A stretch of 64,000 bases of DNA from Annona cherimola (GCA_030490835.1 CM059971.1:39294012-39358011); one strand, 5' to 3'. Counted from the first letter of the stretch, positions 33,054 through 44,699 are shown. Translations and numbers: made by a program. The notes: generated by a model not told the origin, from the letters alone.

Positions 33054-34622
33054 TGTTGGAAATATGTGGAAAACAAGCTAAATCTATGTTTTGATGATTA
33101 ACAAATCAATTTGAGTAAGTCTTGGCTACACATTTGTGGAAATATTTAAGGGATATACATTTGAAGAAAATAAAGTATGGAAGGCCAAGTCGTTCCCCGA
33201 GTCGACTCCAAGATCGACTTCAAAGAGCCAAATCCGTCCAGAGTTGAAATGGGAAGAAGAGCAGGTGAAGTCGCAGGCCAAGTCGACTCCACTTGCGACT
33301 TGGGAAGCCAAGTCGCAAACGAAATCGACTCCAGCATCGACTTCAGACGGAAAAAACCGTCCAGAGTTGAATATGGGACAGAAGTATACCGAAGTCGCAG
33401 TCGAAGTCGACTCCAGTTGCGACTTGGGCGAAGTCGCAGACGAAGTCGACCCCGAGTTCGACTTGACGTTCTTCAAAGTCCAAAATGCTAATTCAAGCTC
33501 ATTTCCAAGATCAACTTAAGATCTCTCAAGACCAAATCAAGGATACAAGCTCATTATCAAGATCAAGTTTATCAAGTCCAAACAAAAGCTTCAAGTACAT
33601 TTTAAGGTGAAGAAACTCAAGACATGAAGACTAGTATCGAAAGCAAGAAGGATGAATAAAAAACAAGTTCTTCAAGAAGACTACAAATATGTGAAGCCAT
33701 TCCAGAATAAAATGATCAAAGAAAGAAGCCAAGCAAGCTAAGAAGAAGATAATGATCCAAAGGGAAATGAAGGAACCAAGCATTCCAAGTATTCAAGATC
33801 ATCAAGCTTCCTGCCGAAGTGAAGTCGCACACCGAAGTCGACTCCATCTGCGACTTGGGCAAAGTCGCATCCGAAGTCGACTCCGCCTGCGACTTGGGTG
33901 CAACGGTCGGATAATTTTTGAACGTTGGTGCATTTAATGCGCGCCAACCACCTTCAAACATTCGGATTCCCTCCACAATTATAAAAGGTAGTTATTGTGG
34001 ACGAGGGAAGTAGCTGAAATCATTAAGAGAGCTTAACTCCCATCTTCAAGAGCCTTAAAAGAGATCGAGTCATTCAAAGAGGAAGAACTTTGCTTCAAAC
34101 TGCAAGAGCTCAACTTCTGAATCTTCAAAGCCTACATTACAAGTTCTTCTCTGCGCCAAATTGTTTCTACACATCTGTAAAGTGTAGACTCCTTCTGTTA
34201 TTTCATTTGTCTGTATTGAACTTGATTTAGTTTGAGGAACTAAGATCAAGTGTAAGCAAAGTAGTGTGTGATTGGAGTGGAATTCGTCACCTACTTGTGC
34301 TGTGTTTTGTTGAAGCCCCCTAGAGCTGGAATCTAGAAGAGAGCAGTGACTCTAATTGTATTTGAAGAATACAATAGTGGAACCCAAGTCACAAGGAGTG
34401 TGAGCTTGGAAGAGTGGAGTAGGGAGGTTGCCCGAACCACTATAAAAATCTTGTCTGCTTGATGTACATTTCTGCTCTTTACATTACATTGCTTTCCATT
34501 TCGTTTCTTTATTCAAGGGGATTAAACTTACAAGGGGTTAAGTTCTTAAGTTACCAAAGAAATTTTGAAGAACCCAATTCACCCCTCCCCTCTTGGGTTT
34601 TGCCATTAACTCGGGGCCAACA
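33054..34622 (+). repeat. 5' LTR of the copia element
   Basis: TGTTGGAAATATG to CGGGGCCAACA. The TATA box tataaaa is at 33980-33986. Two clusters of aagtcgactcc/gcgacttgg words are at about 33185-33465 and 33820-33900. The second cluster is shorter by about 100 bp than in the 3' LTR, equal to two repeat units. Confidence 0.93.
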
Positions 34623-34624
34623 AG

Positions 34625-34636
34625 TGGTATCAGAGC
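34625..34636 (+). other. Primer binding site of the copia element (tRNA-Met type)
   Basis: tggtatcagagc two bases after the LTR end, complementary to the 3' end of initiator tRNA-Met as in most plant copia elements. Confidence 0.92.
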
Positions 34637-34670
34637 AGGTCTTTGAGTTAAACCAAAGAGATCTAATCAC

Positions 34671-36542
34671 ATGGCAACCCAATCTACCTCTGTTCCCGCT
34701 TTTGCTGAGGGCCAATCATTTACTAGGCCACCATTGTTTGATGGGAACAATTTCGGCTATTGGAAGCTTCGAATGAAACAACTCATTATGGCTATCGACA
34801 TGGATTCTTGGATTGCAATCCAAGATGGTGTAACATTGCCTATAGATGAAAGAGCTTCCAAGTGGACCGAAGAGGAAGTAAGAACTGTAAAGAGCAATGC
34901 TAAAGCTATGAACTCACTATTTTGTGGTCTTACAGCTTTCGAATATGATAGAGTATCATCTTGTCTAACCGCTAAAGAAATATGGGATACTCTAACATCC
35001 ATTTATGAAGGAACCTCTCAAGTCCAAGAGACTAGGAGAAATATTTTAATAGGAGAATTGGAAAGCTTTAGAATGCTAGAAACATAAAATATTTCTGAAA
35101 TGTTTGCTAGATTTTTTAAGATTACTAACGCTTTGAAAGGTCTTGGAAGGGCTATTTCTGAATCTGAACAGGTCATGAAGATACTAAGAGCTCTACCGGA
35201 ATCTTGGACTCCAAAGATTATGACAATTGAAGAAGCCAAAGACCTAAACACACTAAAGCTAGAAGATCTAATTAGCTCATTAATGTCACATGAGCTAATT
35301 AAGAGAAGAAACGAAGACAATCACAAAGGGAAGAAAGCCATTGCATTAAAGGCGGCACGCAACTCAGAAGAGTCCACCTCCTCTTCTCATAATGATAATG
35401 AAGATATTGCACTTCTCACTCGCAAATTCTGAAAATTTGTGAGAAAAGAAAGGAACTTCAAGGACTTCAAAGAAAGAACAAGAAGAGAGAAGAAGAAGGA
35501 GCCAACGAAGTGCTACAAATGCGGCGGGATAGGACACATACAAGCTCAATGTCCTACGCCGGAAGAGAAATCAAAAGAGTATCAAGAGAGGAAGGAAGGA
35601 CATGAAGGTAGAAAATACCAAAGACCAAAGGGAAGAGGCATGTACGTCAATGAAGAAACCTCATCAACAAGCAGCTCCTCAACCGATGAATTCGAGGCGG
35701 AAAATTGTGCTAGAATATGCTGCATGGCACGGATCAAACAAGAAGAAGACTTGTTATGTTTGAACAAAACTGAAGTTTTGGAAGAACAAACCATCTCAAC
35801 AAAATGCACAAGCAATGAAGAGGTAACTTCCAAACCTTGCTATTCTCAATCAAGTTATTCCTCTTTTCAAGAATGCCTCAAATGTGCTGAGTTAGAAGAA
35901 ATACAAATTGCTTATGATTCATTATATGAGGAAATCAAAAAGCTAGGAAACAAGTTGTCATTGAAGAGACAACAATGTGACTTCGTTATTATTGAAAATG
36001 GAAAACTAGCTGAAAAATCAACAAAACTGAAAGAAGAAAATGAATCATTGATAAATGAGATAGAAAAATTGAAAAAGGAGAACAAATCATTAAATGAATC
36101 ATTAGCAAAGTTCTCTAATCCTGGAGAAAATGTAAAGATGTTTTTGAATATGACTGCTCAAACAAATAAAAGAGGCCTTGGATATTATACTTTTGAGCAA
36201 AAAGAAAGTGGCAAATCAAATGTGCCGATACTTGGAAAATATCAAACCAAAACTGCACCTATATACAAGCCACAAAGGAAAAATTTTATGTGGACTAAAA
36301 GGCTAACATTTGAACCAAAATATACTTGGAGGCCTACTCCTAGATTACCATTGGCTTGCAATTTCTGCAACAAAATGGGTTATAAAGCCTACAAGTGCAA
36401 CTTTAAGAAATTATATGACCATGGTGCAAAATTAGTTTGGGTTCCAAGAAACACAAGATTTGGGCTTTCTAAGTTAGAGCAACAAAGATTGAATCATATC
36501 ACTAACCCAAATGGACCCATAAAATGGGTACCAAAGAGATGA
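34671..36542 (+). pseudogene. gag of the copia element
   Basis: The N-terminal region has PPLFDGNNFGYWKLRMK, typical of plant copia gag. The UBN2-like part follows: AKEIWDTLTSIYEGTSQV and KGLGRAISESEQVMKILRAL. A zinc knuckle CYKCGGIGHIQAQC lies at 35511-35552. A long coiled coil is at about 35926-36110, rich in Lys, Glu and Leu. A second knuckle-like motif at 36357-36398 reads CNFCNKMGYKAYKC, where the His of CCHC is Tyr. In-frame stops at 35085-35087 (TAA) and 35430-35432 (TGA) break it, and a stop plus frameshift near 36540 separates it from the protease. Confidence 0.88.
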
Positions 36543-36975
36543 GATTTACTTGTTTATTTTTCAGATATGTTTTAAGGCAAAGGCAAACAATGTATGGTTC
36601 ATGGATAGCGGTTGTTCAAGGCATATGACCGGAGAAAGAAGTTTATTTCATAAACTTAAGCCTTGCAACGATGGAACAGTTGCCTTTGGTAATAATGAGA
36701 AAGTTAAAATTAAAGGTAAAGGAAACATCTATAGTATTTCAAATGCATGCATGGAAGATGTTTTGTTTGTTGAAGGACTCAAGCACAATTTAATGAGTAT
36801 TAGTCAATTATGTGACAAAGGATACAAGGTTGTGTTTGAATCATCTATATGTAATGTATTTGATGGAGAACATATCATGTTTAGTGGAAAAAGACATGGA
36901 AATGTATATTTGGTTTCACTTGATGAACTAGATGGTCAATGTCTAATGGCCATTGATAATGATCCATGGGTATGA
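36543..36975 (+). pseudogene. Protease and start of integrase, copia element
   Basis: NNVWFMDSGCSRHMTG holds the D-S-G catalytic triplet of a copia aspartic protease, followed by GNIYSISNACMEDVLFVEGL and HNLMSISQLCDKGY. The frame ends at TGA (36973-36975), where the integrase motif normally has Trp just before HKRLGH. That is a G to A change. Confidence 0.88.
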
Positions 36976-37925
36976 CATAAAAGGCTTGGACATATAAACA
37001 TGGGAAATATAAAAACCCTATGGAAGAAGAGTTTGGTAGAAGGCTTGCCAAAGTTGAAATATGACAAAGACAAAATTTGCAAGGCATGTCAATTATCGAA
37101 ACAACCCAAAATGTCTTTCTCTACCAAAAAGGAAATTTCCACCAATAGGCCACTTGAATATGGGCCATCCGATATTTTAACCATTAGTGGAAAGAAATAT
37201 GTATTTGTGATTGTTGATGATTTTTCAAGATTCACATGGATAATTCTCTTAGCTAGCAAAGATGAAGCTTTCTCTATGTTTGCAACTTTTGTAAATTTGG
37301 TGCAAAATGAAAAACAAAGTACTATTATGTCTATAAGAAGTGATCATGGTGGTGAATTTGAAAACAAACGATTCATAGAGTTATGTAATGAAAAAGGAAT
37401 TCATCACACATTTTCTGCACCAAGAACTCCACAACAAAATGGAGTAGTTGAAAGGAAAAATAGAACTATACAAGAGATGGCTAGAACAATGCTAAATGAG
37501 AGCAAATTATCCAAGAAATTTTGGGGTGAAGCTGTAAGTACAGCTTGTCATGTTTTAAATCGAGTTACCATTAGAGCAATCTTGAAAAAGACCCCATATG
37601 AGCTATGGAAAGGAGATAACAAAATATCTCTTATTTTCATGCTTTTGGATGCACATGCTATGTTTTGAACAATGGAAAAACCAACTTGGGAAAACTAGAT
37701 GCTAAAAGTGATGAGGCAATATTGCTTGGTTACTCATCAAATAGCAAAGCATATAGAGTATTCAATAAACGAAACCAAGTTGTAGAAGAGTCCATACATG
37801 TTGTTTTTGATGAAACTAACCCTTGCTTCAAAAGAAAAGATGACTTAAGTGATGCAGATGATATAACAAGTAGTTTTGAAAAACTACAGTGGAAAAGCAA
37901 GAAGATTCTTTGGAGGAAAGGGTAA
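36976..37925 (+). pseudogene. Integrase of the copia element
   Basis: The zinc domain HKRLGH..CKACQLSK is followed by the core with Asp in FVIVDDFSRFTW, Asp in IRSDHGGEFENKRF and Glu in NGVVERKNRTIQEMARTML. The three catalytic residues are present. A one-base frameshift near 37630 separates the part that resumes at 37665 (DAKSDEAILLGYSSNSKAYR, VVEESIHVVFDE). Another frameshift near 37890 leads into the RT region. Confidence 0.9.
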
Positions 37926-39100
37926 GTGAAGGTAATAATTCTTACAAACCTCCAACTGATTTAAAATTCAAACATGCCCATCCAATTGAACAAGTTATAG
38001 GGAATGTGTATGAAGGTGTAAAAACTAGAAGGTCAAAGCAAAATGTTTGTGGACAATACGTCTTTGTATCTAAAATTGAACCATCCAATATTGATCAAGC
38101 TCTTGATGATGAAAACTGGATTACAGCAATGCAAGAAGAGCTAAATCAATTTGAAAGAAACCAAGTTTGACACCTTGTTCCTAGACCAAACGATTGTATT
38201 GTTATTGGCACCAAATGGGTCTTTAGGAACAAATTAGATGAAAGTGGACTTGTAGTGAGAAACAAAGCTAGACTTGTGGAAAAAGGATACTCACAAGAAG
38301 AAGGAATAGATTTTGAGGAATCCTATGCCCCGGTTGCTAGATTAGAGGCAATTCGCATCTTACTAGCTTTTGCATCTCATATGAACTTTAAATTGTTTCA
38401 AATGGATGTCAAAAGTGCATTTCTGAATGGTTATATGAATGAAGAGGTGTATGTAGAACAACCACCTGGATTTGAGGAAAAAGATCAATCTAAATTTATG
38501 TACAAGTTAACCAAAGCATTATATGGACTAAAACAAGCTCCAAGGGCTTGGTATGATAGACTAAGCAAATTTCTGATTGATCATGATTTTCAAAAAGGAA
38601 AGGTAGACACCACTTTGTTTATCAAATATAAAGAAAAGGATATATTGATCATTCAAATTTATGTTGATGATATTATTTTTGGTGCTACTAATGAGATTCT
38701 TTATCAAGAATTTTCTGAGCTTATGCAGAAAGAATTTGAGATGAGCATGATGGGAGAACTAAACTTCTTCCTTGGACTACAAATCAAGCAATTAAATGAA
38801 GGAATCTTCATTAACCAGTCCAAGTATATCAAAGAAATGCTGAAGAAGTTTGGCATGGAGAATAGCAAAGGAGCAAACACGCCAATGAGCTCAACAATCA
38901 AAATCGACAAAGATGAAAAAGGGAAAATGGTTGATTTGAAATTGTATAGAAGCATGATAGGATCTTTGTTGTATTTAACTGCTTCTAGGCCTGATATATT
39001 GTTTAGTGTGTGTATGTACTCTAGATTTCAATCATGTCCAAAAGAATCACACTTGGTAGCTGTGAAAAGAATTTTCAGATACCTAGTTGACACTACCAAT
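37926..39100 (+). pseudogene. Reverse transcriptase of the copia element
   Basis: Starts with IDQALDDENWITAMQEELNQ and has TGA for the expected Trp at 38168-38170. It continues in frame with [67 protein letters not shown] and the active site [22 protein letters not shown] and [18 protein letters not shown] follow. RT motifs appear intact apart from the stop. Confidence 0.92.
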
Positions 39101-39604
39101 GTAGGACTTTGGTATCCAAAGGGCTCTAATTTTGATCTAATCGGCTACTCGGATGCGGATTTTGCCGGTTACAAAGTAGATAGAAAAAGCACTAGTGGAA
39201 CATGTCAATTTCTTGGGAACATGTTAGTTTCATGATTTTCAAGAAAACAAACTAGTGTTGCTCTATCTACGGCGGAAGCCGAATACATTGCAACCGGGAG
39301 CTGTTGTGCCCAACTACTTTGGATGAAACAGCAACTTAGGGACTATGGCATGGATTTTAAAGATATACCAATTAGATGTGATAATACTAGTGCCATATGT
39401 TTAACTAAAAATCCAGTCTTGCATTCTAGGACCAAACATATAGACCTTAGACATCATTTTATTAGAGAACATGTGGAAAATCATGATATATGTCTAGTAT
39501 ATGTAAGAACTGAGGATCAAATTGCAGATATATTCACAAAGCCCCTAGCAAAAGAAGCATTTTATAAGATTAGAAATGACATGGGAATGATTAATTTAAC
39601 CTAG
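39101..39604 (+). pseudogene. RNase H of the copia element
   Basis: [20 protein letters not shown] opens the domain. A TGA at 39233-39235 replaces the expected Trp. The downstream part, TSVALSTAEAEYIATGSCCA, LWMKQQL and KHIDLRHHFIREHV, is in frame, and DQIADIFTKPLAKEAF closes it with a normal stop at 39602-39604. Confidence 0.92.
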
Positions 39605-39612
39605 CACAATCT

Positions 39613-39924
39613 GAGGGGGAGCACATGTTTAGGGGGAGCAAACCCACTTATCTCTTTCTTCTCTTAATTAAATTTTTGATATATTGACAAAAAGGGGGAG
39701 AAGAGTAGGATTTGAGTCCCAATGACTCCAAAGGGGGAGAAGAGTAGGATATGTTGGGGAGAAGAATAGGATATGTTTGTTGAATGTTGAATGTTTTCAA
39801 CTTGAAAGTTTGCAATGAGCATAAGTATGATATAATTTCAAAATACAAAATGAGCATGTTATTTTTTAAGCAATTGAAAGGTATACACTCGAATCGGTTT
39901 TGTCAATCATCAAAAAGGGGGAGA
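39613..39924 (+). other. Repeated polypurine tracts of the copia element
   Basis: Five G-rich purine strings of the form (a)agggggag lie near 39613, 39631, 39691, 39730 and 39913. Only the last directly abuts the 3' LTR. Two are inside a repeated segment aaagggggagaagagtagga. Multiple tracts between pol and the LTR are a recorded trait of SIRE-type elements. Confidence 0.85.
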
Positions 39925-39925
39925 T

Positions 39926-41591
39926 TGTTAGAAATATGTGGAAAACAAGCTAAATCTATGTTTTGATGATTAACAAATCAATTTGAGTAAGTCTTGGCTA
40001 CTAACACGTTTGTGGAAATGTTTAAGGGATATACATTTGAAGAAAATAAAGTATGGAAGGCCAAGTCGTTCCCCAAGTCGACTCCAAGATCGAATTCAAA
40101 GAGCCAAATCCGTCCAGAGTTGAAACGGGAAGAAGAGCAGGTGAAGTCGCAGGCCAAGTCGACTCCACTTGCGACTTGGGAAGCCAAGTCGCAAACGAAA
40201 TCGACTCCAGCATCGACTTCAGACGGAAAAAACCGTCCAGAGTTGAATTTGGGACAGAAGTATACCGAAGTCGCAGTCGAAGTCGACTCCAGTTGCGACT
40301 TGGGCGAAGTCGCAGACGAAGTCGACCCCGAGTTCGACTTGACGTTCTTCAAAGTCCAAAATGCTAATTCAAGCTCATTTCCAAGATCAACTTAAGATCT
40401 CTCAAGACCAAATCAAGGATACAAGCTCATTATCAAGATCAAGTTTATCAAGTCCAAACAAAAGCTTCAAGTACATTTTAAGGTGAAGAAACTCAAGACA
40501 TGAAGACTAGTATCGAAAGCAAGAAGGATGAATAAAAAACAATTTCTTCAAGAAGACTACAAATATGTGAAGCCATTCCAGAATAAAATGATCAAAGAAA
40601 GAAGCCAAGCAAGCTAAGAAGAAGATAATGATCCAAAGGGAAATGAAGGAACCAAGCATTCCAAGTATTCAAGATCATCAAGCTTCCTGCCGAAGTGAAG
40701 TCGCACACCGAAGTCGACTCCACTTGCGACTTGGGTCAAGTCGATACCCAAGTCGACCCGACCTGGAACTTGAAGTCGCGAACGGAAGGCGAAGTCGCAC
40801 CCGAAGTCGACTCCATCTGCGACTTGGGCAAAGTCGCATCCGGAGTCGACTCCGCCTGCGACTTGGGTGCAACGGTCGGATAATTTTCGAACGTTGGTGC
40901 ATTTAATGCGTGCCAACCACCTTCAACCGTTCGGATTCCCTTCACAATTATAAAAGGTAGTTATTGTGGACGAGGGAAGTAGCTGAAATCATTAAGAGAG
41001 CTTAACTCCCATCTTCAAGAGCCTTAAAAGAGATCAAGTCATTCAAAGAGGAAGAACTTTGCTTCAAACTGCAAGAGCTCAACTTCTGAATCTTCAAAGC
41101 CTACATTACAAGTTCTTCTCTGCGCCAAATTGTTTCTACACATCTGTAAAGTGTAGACTCCTTCTGTTATTTCATTTGTCTGTATTGAACTTGATTTAGT
41201 TTGAGGAACTAAGATCAAGTGTAAGCAAAGTAGTGTGTGATTGGAGTGGAACTCGTCACCTACTTGTGCTGTGTTTTGTTGAAGCCCCATAGAGCTGGAA
41301 TCTAGAAGAGAGCAGTGGCTCTAATTGTATTTGAAGAATACAATAGTGGAACCCAAGTCACAAGGAGTGTGAGCTTGGAAGAGTGGAGTAGGGAGGTTGC
41401 CCGAACCACTATAAAAATCTTGTCTGCTTGATTTACATTTCTGCTCTTTACATTACATTGCTTTCCTTTTCGTTTCTTTATTCAAGGGGATTAAACTTAC
41501 AGGGGGTTAAGTTCTTAAGTTACCAAAGAAATTTTGAAGAATCCAATTCACCCCTCCCCTCTTGGGTTTTGCCATTAACTCGGGGCCAACA
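39926..41591 (+). repeat. 3' LTR of the copia element
   Basis: TGTTAGAAATATG to CGGGGCCAACA, followed by ccttg. TATA box 40949-40955. Compared with the 5' LTR it has about 100 bp more of the aagtcgac repeat (40730-40830) and scattered substitutions. Confidence 0.93.
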
Positions 41592-41596
41592 CCTTG

Positions 41597-42969
41597 AGGT
41601 CGGTTGTTTAGGGCTAAGGCCAGTTGGCCGATCTGCGCTTCCGGATTTCTGTTTGTCATGATTTGGGATTGCATGAATTACAGGAAAAGGTTTTTCAGAT
41701 CCGATTTCTTTTCTTCTCAAGGTGGTGGATTGAATTGAATCAGTCTTGCTGGTTGTTGCTGTGATGGTTGCTGTGAGAATCCAAGTGGCTAATTTGGCCT
41801 CGTCTGGTTATTCCACGAGAAGTTGGGATGATTCCTCCAACTTGGATTGTAGTTGTTTGCATATGGATTTGCTGAATTTCTCTGGAAATTTCCCACGTAA
41901 TTAATGGACTTCGGATTGGAGGCACATTGATCACTGGGATGGCAGAATTCTCCACACCACGTACAAATATCTGCTGCTGACGGCTGCTGTGCTGTAGACG
42001 CCCTACTGCATTACTGTTGGCAGGCCTGGAGAGGTTCTGAATCTGCCTAGATAGAGCGTCGATGTGGGCCTTTATCGATGAAACCGTGTCCAATTGGAGT
42101 AGACCTCCACTTCGGCTTCTGTCAGATGGCAGTTGATGGGTGTTGGCCTCCATATTTTCCAGTAGGGCGTATGATTCTCGATAGCTTTTCCTCAGCAAGG
42201 AACCGCTTGACGATGAATCCACCATGTGACGAGTGGAATCCTGGAGATAATTGTAGAAAATTTGAATTTGAACCCATGGCTGAATTCCGTGATGTGGGCA
42301 CTTCCGGAGCAAGTTTTTGAACCGATCCCATGCCTCTGATAGAGTCTCTTCTCCGTGTTGTTTAAATGAGACTATGTCCATTCTAAGATTGGCTGACTTG
42401 GTGGGTGAAAAATATTTCTCCAGGAATTTTTGAGACAAGTCATTCCATGTATTGACGGAGTTCGGTGGTAAAGAATCCATCCACTCTGAAGCTCTATCCC
42501 TTAGCGAAAATGGGAAAGTCCGTAACCTCATTGCTTTGTCGAAGACTCCATTCTGCTTGAATGTGTTCATGATCTGCAGGAAATTCCGCAGATGGCGATG
42601 TGGATCTTTAGAAGACAATCCTCTAAACTACCCAATTGACTGGAGCATTTGGAATACTACCAGCTTGATCTCGAAGTTGTTGGTGTCGATAGGAGGAAGT
42701 GCAATGCTAGTTTGAATTGTATTTTGTCCCAGCGCAATGAGATCCTAAATAGGTTGGTCCAAATCATCTTGTGGTGGATGAATTAGAACCTCAACCATTT
42801 GGTTTCCATGTTGGTCTGCATGAATGTTCTCGTCCTGATTCCCAATGCGCTCCATGGTATGCTGTTGACTCCTAGCTTCCCTGCTCTTGTGACACCTGCT
42901 CAAATAAGTTCTCTCTGGTTCCGGATCAAAAGGAATAATGACCTCCTTGCTAGCCCTGCCTCGGCACAT
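41597..42969 (-). pseudogene. gag of element A
   Basis: Minus-strand reading from a Met at 42969: an N-terminal charged segment (FDPEPERTYLSRCHKSREAR), then the capsid-like core LRNFLQIMNTFKQNGVFDKA, LRTFPFSLRDRASEWMDSLP and FLEKYFSPTKSANLRMDIVS. HGEETLSEAWDRFKNLLRKC and IQIFYNYLQDSTRHMVD follow. These match gag blocks of element B. A C-terminal linker ends with QIGQLALALNNRPQG-type sequence exactly at the copia duplication. In-frame stops near 42745 and 42660 and a frameshift after 41740 break it. Confidence 0.88.
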
Positions 42970-43109
42970 GCAAACACAATTAACCCTGCAAAAACTAATT
43001 CAATTGAAACTAGTGGAAAAATTCTAAACTAAAGAAATTATAAAAATAAACTATGGTTACAGAATTGTACAAGAAAGCAATAAAACTAACAACAATTAGT
43101 TATATCAAA

Positions 43110-43127
43110 TCCCCAACAACGACACAA
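43110..43127 (-). other. Decayed primer site of element A
   Basis: The minus strand reads ttgtgtcgttgttgggga where N and B have tggcgccgttgccgggga. Four of the five differences are C to T on the coding strand, as expected from deamination of methylated cytosines. Confidence 0.8.
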
Positions 43128-43133
43128 AAAACT

Positions 43134-43202
43134 TGACGAGCTGCGTATATGTCTAATTAAAATGCTCATTTTAACGCAAGTATACGTGCCGATCAAGTAA
43201 TA
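43134..43202 (-). repeat. 5' LTR remnant of element A
   Basis: About 70 bp matching the last part of the solo LTR at 13602-15143 (tgacgagctgcgtatat.. to ..gatcaagtaataa in this orientation). It then stops, and the primer-site region of chromovirus D begins. Confidence 0.85.
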
Positions 43203-43450
43203 ACAAAGGTTGATATCAGAGCATGGATTGGTAAATAGGCGAGAGAAATTTTCTAAGTGTGAAAATTTATAGCTTATGATGATATCTATGTGAATAGATG
43301 ATAAGCTATAGCTATGAGATGAGATTAGATCATAAAGCTATGTGATTAGATGATAATTATGTGAATAGACAATTTATTCTATGATGATTTGTCTATGATG
43401 ATTTTATTATGAAGTTTGAATATAGCTGACTCGTTACGTTTGAATTGTAG

Positions 43451-44257
43451 ATGGCTGACCGAGGAACAAGGGTAATGAGTGAGGAAGAGCTTAGGAAAGA
43501 AGAGGAGGAACGAAAAAGACGGATAGCTAAAAATGTAAATAGATGGTGGAATTCTACTTATTTTCCATCACTACCTCCTGGTTTTCCTCCTAGGCAACAT
43601 CAGACTCGGAATCAAGGAGATTACTTTGTCACCCATATCTTCAGAGGCCTAATGTAGAAGGGTCTACAAGCCATGTTCTAAAGATGGAAAATACCGTAGC
43701 CTCTCATCATATAGATCTACTTGTTCCATCTGATCTGATGTACCCTCAAGATTTCTAGAAATTTTGGGATCAGATTCCAGCACCCATACCCCCCTGATCA
43801 TGGTCCATGGTATAGGTTTGAGTGCAGATTGGTGCAGTTTAGGCACGGGGTGAGCTGAGAAAGGATCAACTAGAGGGAAAAAGAGGTAGCGGTGGCAGTA
43901 GAGGAACACCGAGCCAAGGGAATTTTAAAAACACCTATTGCTCCAGGTCTTAATGAAGTCGTTATCCATATAGCCAGACAGGATGGGGAACCTATCCGAC
44001 TTAACATTGGAAATGAAAATAATAATAGTGATAATGATGACGAGGACCCAATGGAGTACCTTGCTCCTGAGATATAGGAAGAGGAGGGTAAAAATGATGA
44101 TGAGGAAGTTGATGAAGAAGATGATAATAGTGACAGTTCTGATGGTGGGGAGGAAGATGTCCCAGCATGGTCAGACATGAGCACGATTACCGATGAACCC
44201 ACTAAGGTTTCGCCTAGTCATAGGTGTTACTTAAGGTGGGGTCCCGATAGAAGATGA
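43451..44257 (+). pseudogene. Pre-gag acidic ORF of chromovirus D
   Basis: Lies between primer site and gag. The first part is a Met-started ORF (MADRGTRVMSEEELRKEEEE, RWWNSTYFPSLPPGFPP) to 43657. After stops the sense resumes near 43890 (AKGILKTPIAPGLNEVVIHI, EPIRLNIGNENNNSDNDDED). It then runs through a very acidic Asp/Glu/Ser stretch to VPAWSDMSTITDEP and ends CYLRWGPDRR. I do not recognise it. Element C has no counterpart, with only about 200 bp between primer site and gag. Extra ORFs before gag are known in Ogre-type elements, but the gag here is chromovirus-like. Confidence 0.5.
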
Positions 44258-44699
44258 TTTGGATTTTTATGAAATTTTTGTGAAAAGTTTGTATAATTAT
44301 GGTTTGAGGACACTTTGATGATGGTTTATTTGTGACACACACATGTTTGTATAATTATGAGATGGTTATGACATGTACATAGATGTGTGATATGACTTGT
44401 ACACATCTATGTTATGGCATATTGAGATACTAAGACTATAATTATGAATGAGATGTTTTGATAATGAGCATGATATGATTAGTTATAATGATATAACTAT
44501 ATCTAAGAATTTTGAATGCATGAAATGATTGCATGTGAATATGAATGTGAATGATTGATGAATGATGGAAAATGACATTATTATGATTGAATGATTTGGT
44601 TATGTGAAATTAACCATATGATGATGAAGTGTGTTTATGATAACCTAACCCTAACCATGAATAAAAGTTATGTATTTTTGAATATTCAGAAAGAACACT
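44258..44699 (+). other. Untranslated leader before gag of D
   Basis: AT-rich, full of atgatt and gatgat words. No ORF or regulatory site recognised. Confidence 0.5.

Larger units (their letters stand above)
33054..41591 (+). mobile_element. Complete Ty1/copia element (SIRE/Maximus-like)
   Basis: Two LTRs (33054-34622 and 39926-41591), a primer site, gag, protease, integrase, RT, RNase H in copia order, several polypurine tracts and ccttg duplications (33049-33053 and 41592-41596). The clade call rests on the gag type, long LTRs and repeated polypurine tracts, and is tentative between SIRE and a Tork-like lineage. All domains are recognisable, but the reading frame is broken by in-frame stops, three of them TGG to TGA, and by several frameshifts. 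It sits right beside the boundary between the chromovirus-like LTR and element A. Confidence 0.92.
1..43202 (-). mobile_element. Athila-type Ty3/gypsy element A, heavily interrupted
   Basis: This is the oldest recognisable unit, a minus-strand Athila-like element read in five pieces: 1-1715, 7456-8275, 9900-13601, 15144-16822 and about 41592-43202. Order from its 5' side is LTR stub, tRNA-Asp-like primer site, gag, protease, RT, RNase H, integrase, third ORF, untranslated 3' DNA, polypurine tract and 3' LTR. Protein order and the DLGAS protease motif fit Athila. The pieces join in sense once the insertions are removed: gag ends in a QIGQLA-type segment at about 41600, and pre-protease sequence resumes at 16822. 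It is certainly dead: stops, frameshifts, an RT active-site change (FMDN) and an integrase Glu to Lys change. The 5' LTR is cut to about 70 bp and the 3' LTR runs off the left edge. Confidence 0.85.

Noticed and set aside
34625..34636. tRNA-like strings (tggtatcagagc, tggcgccgttgccgggga)
   Set aside because: These are primer sites beside LTR ends. No cloverleaf or full tRNA gene surrounds them.
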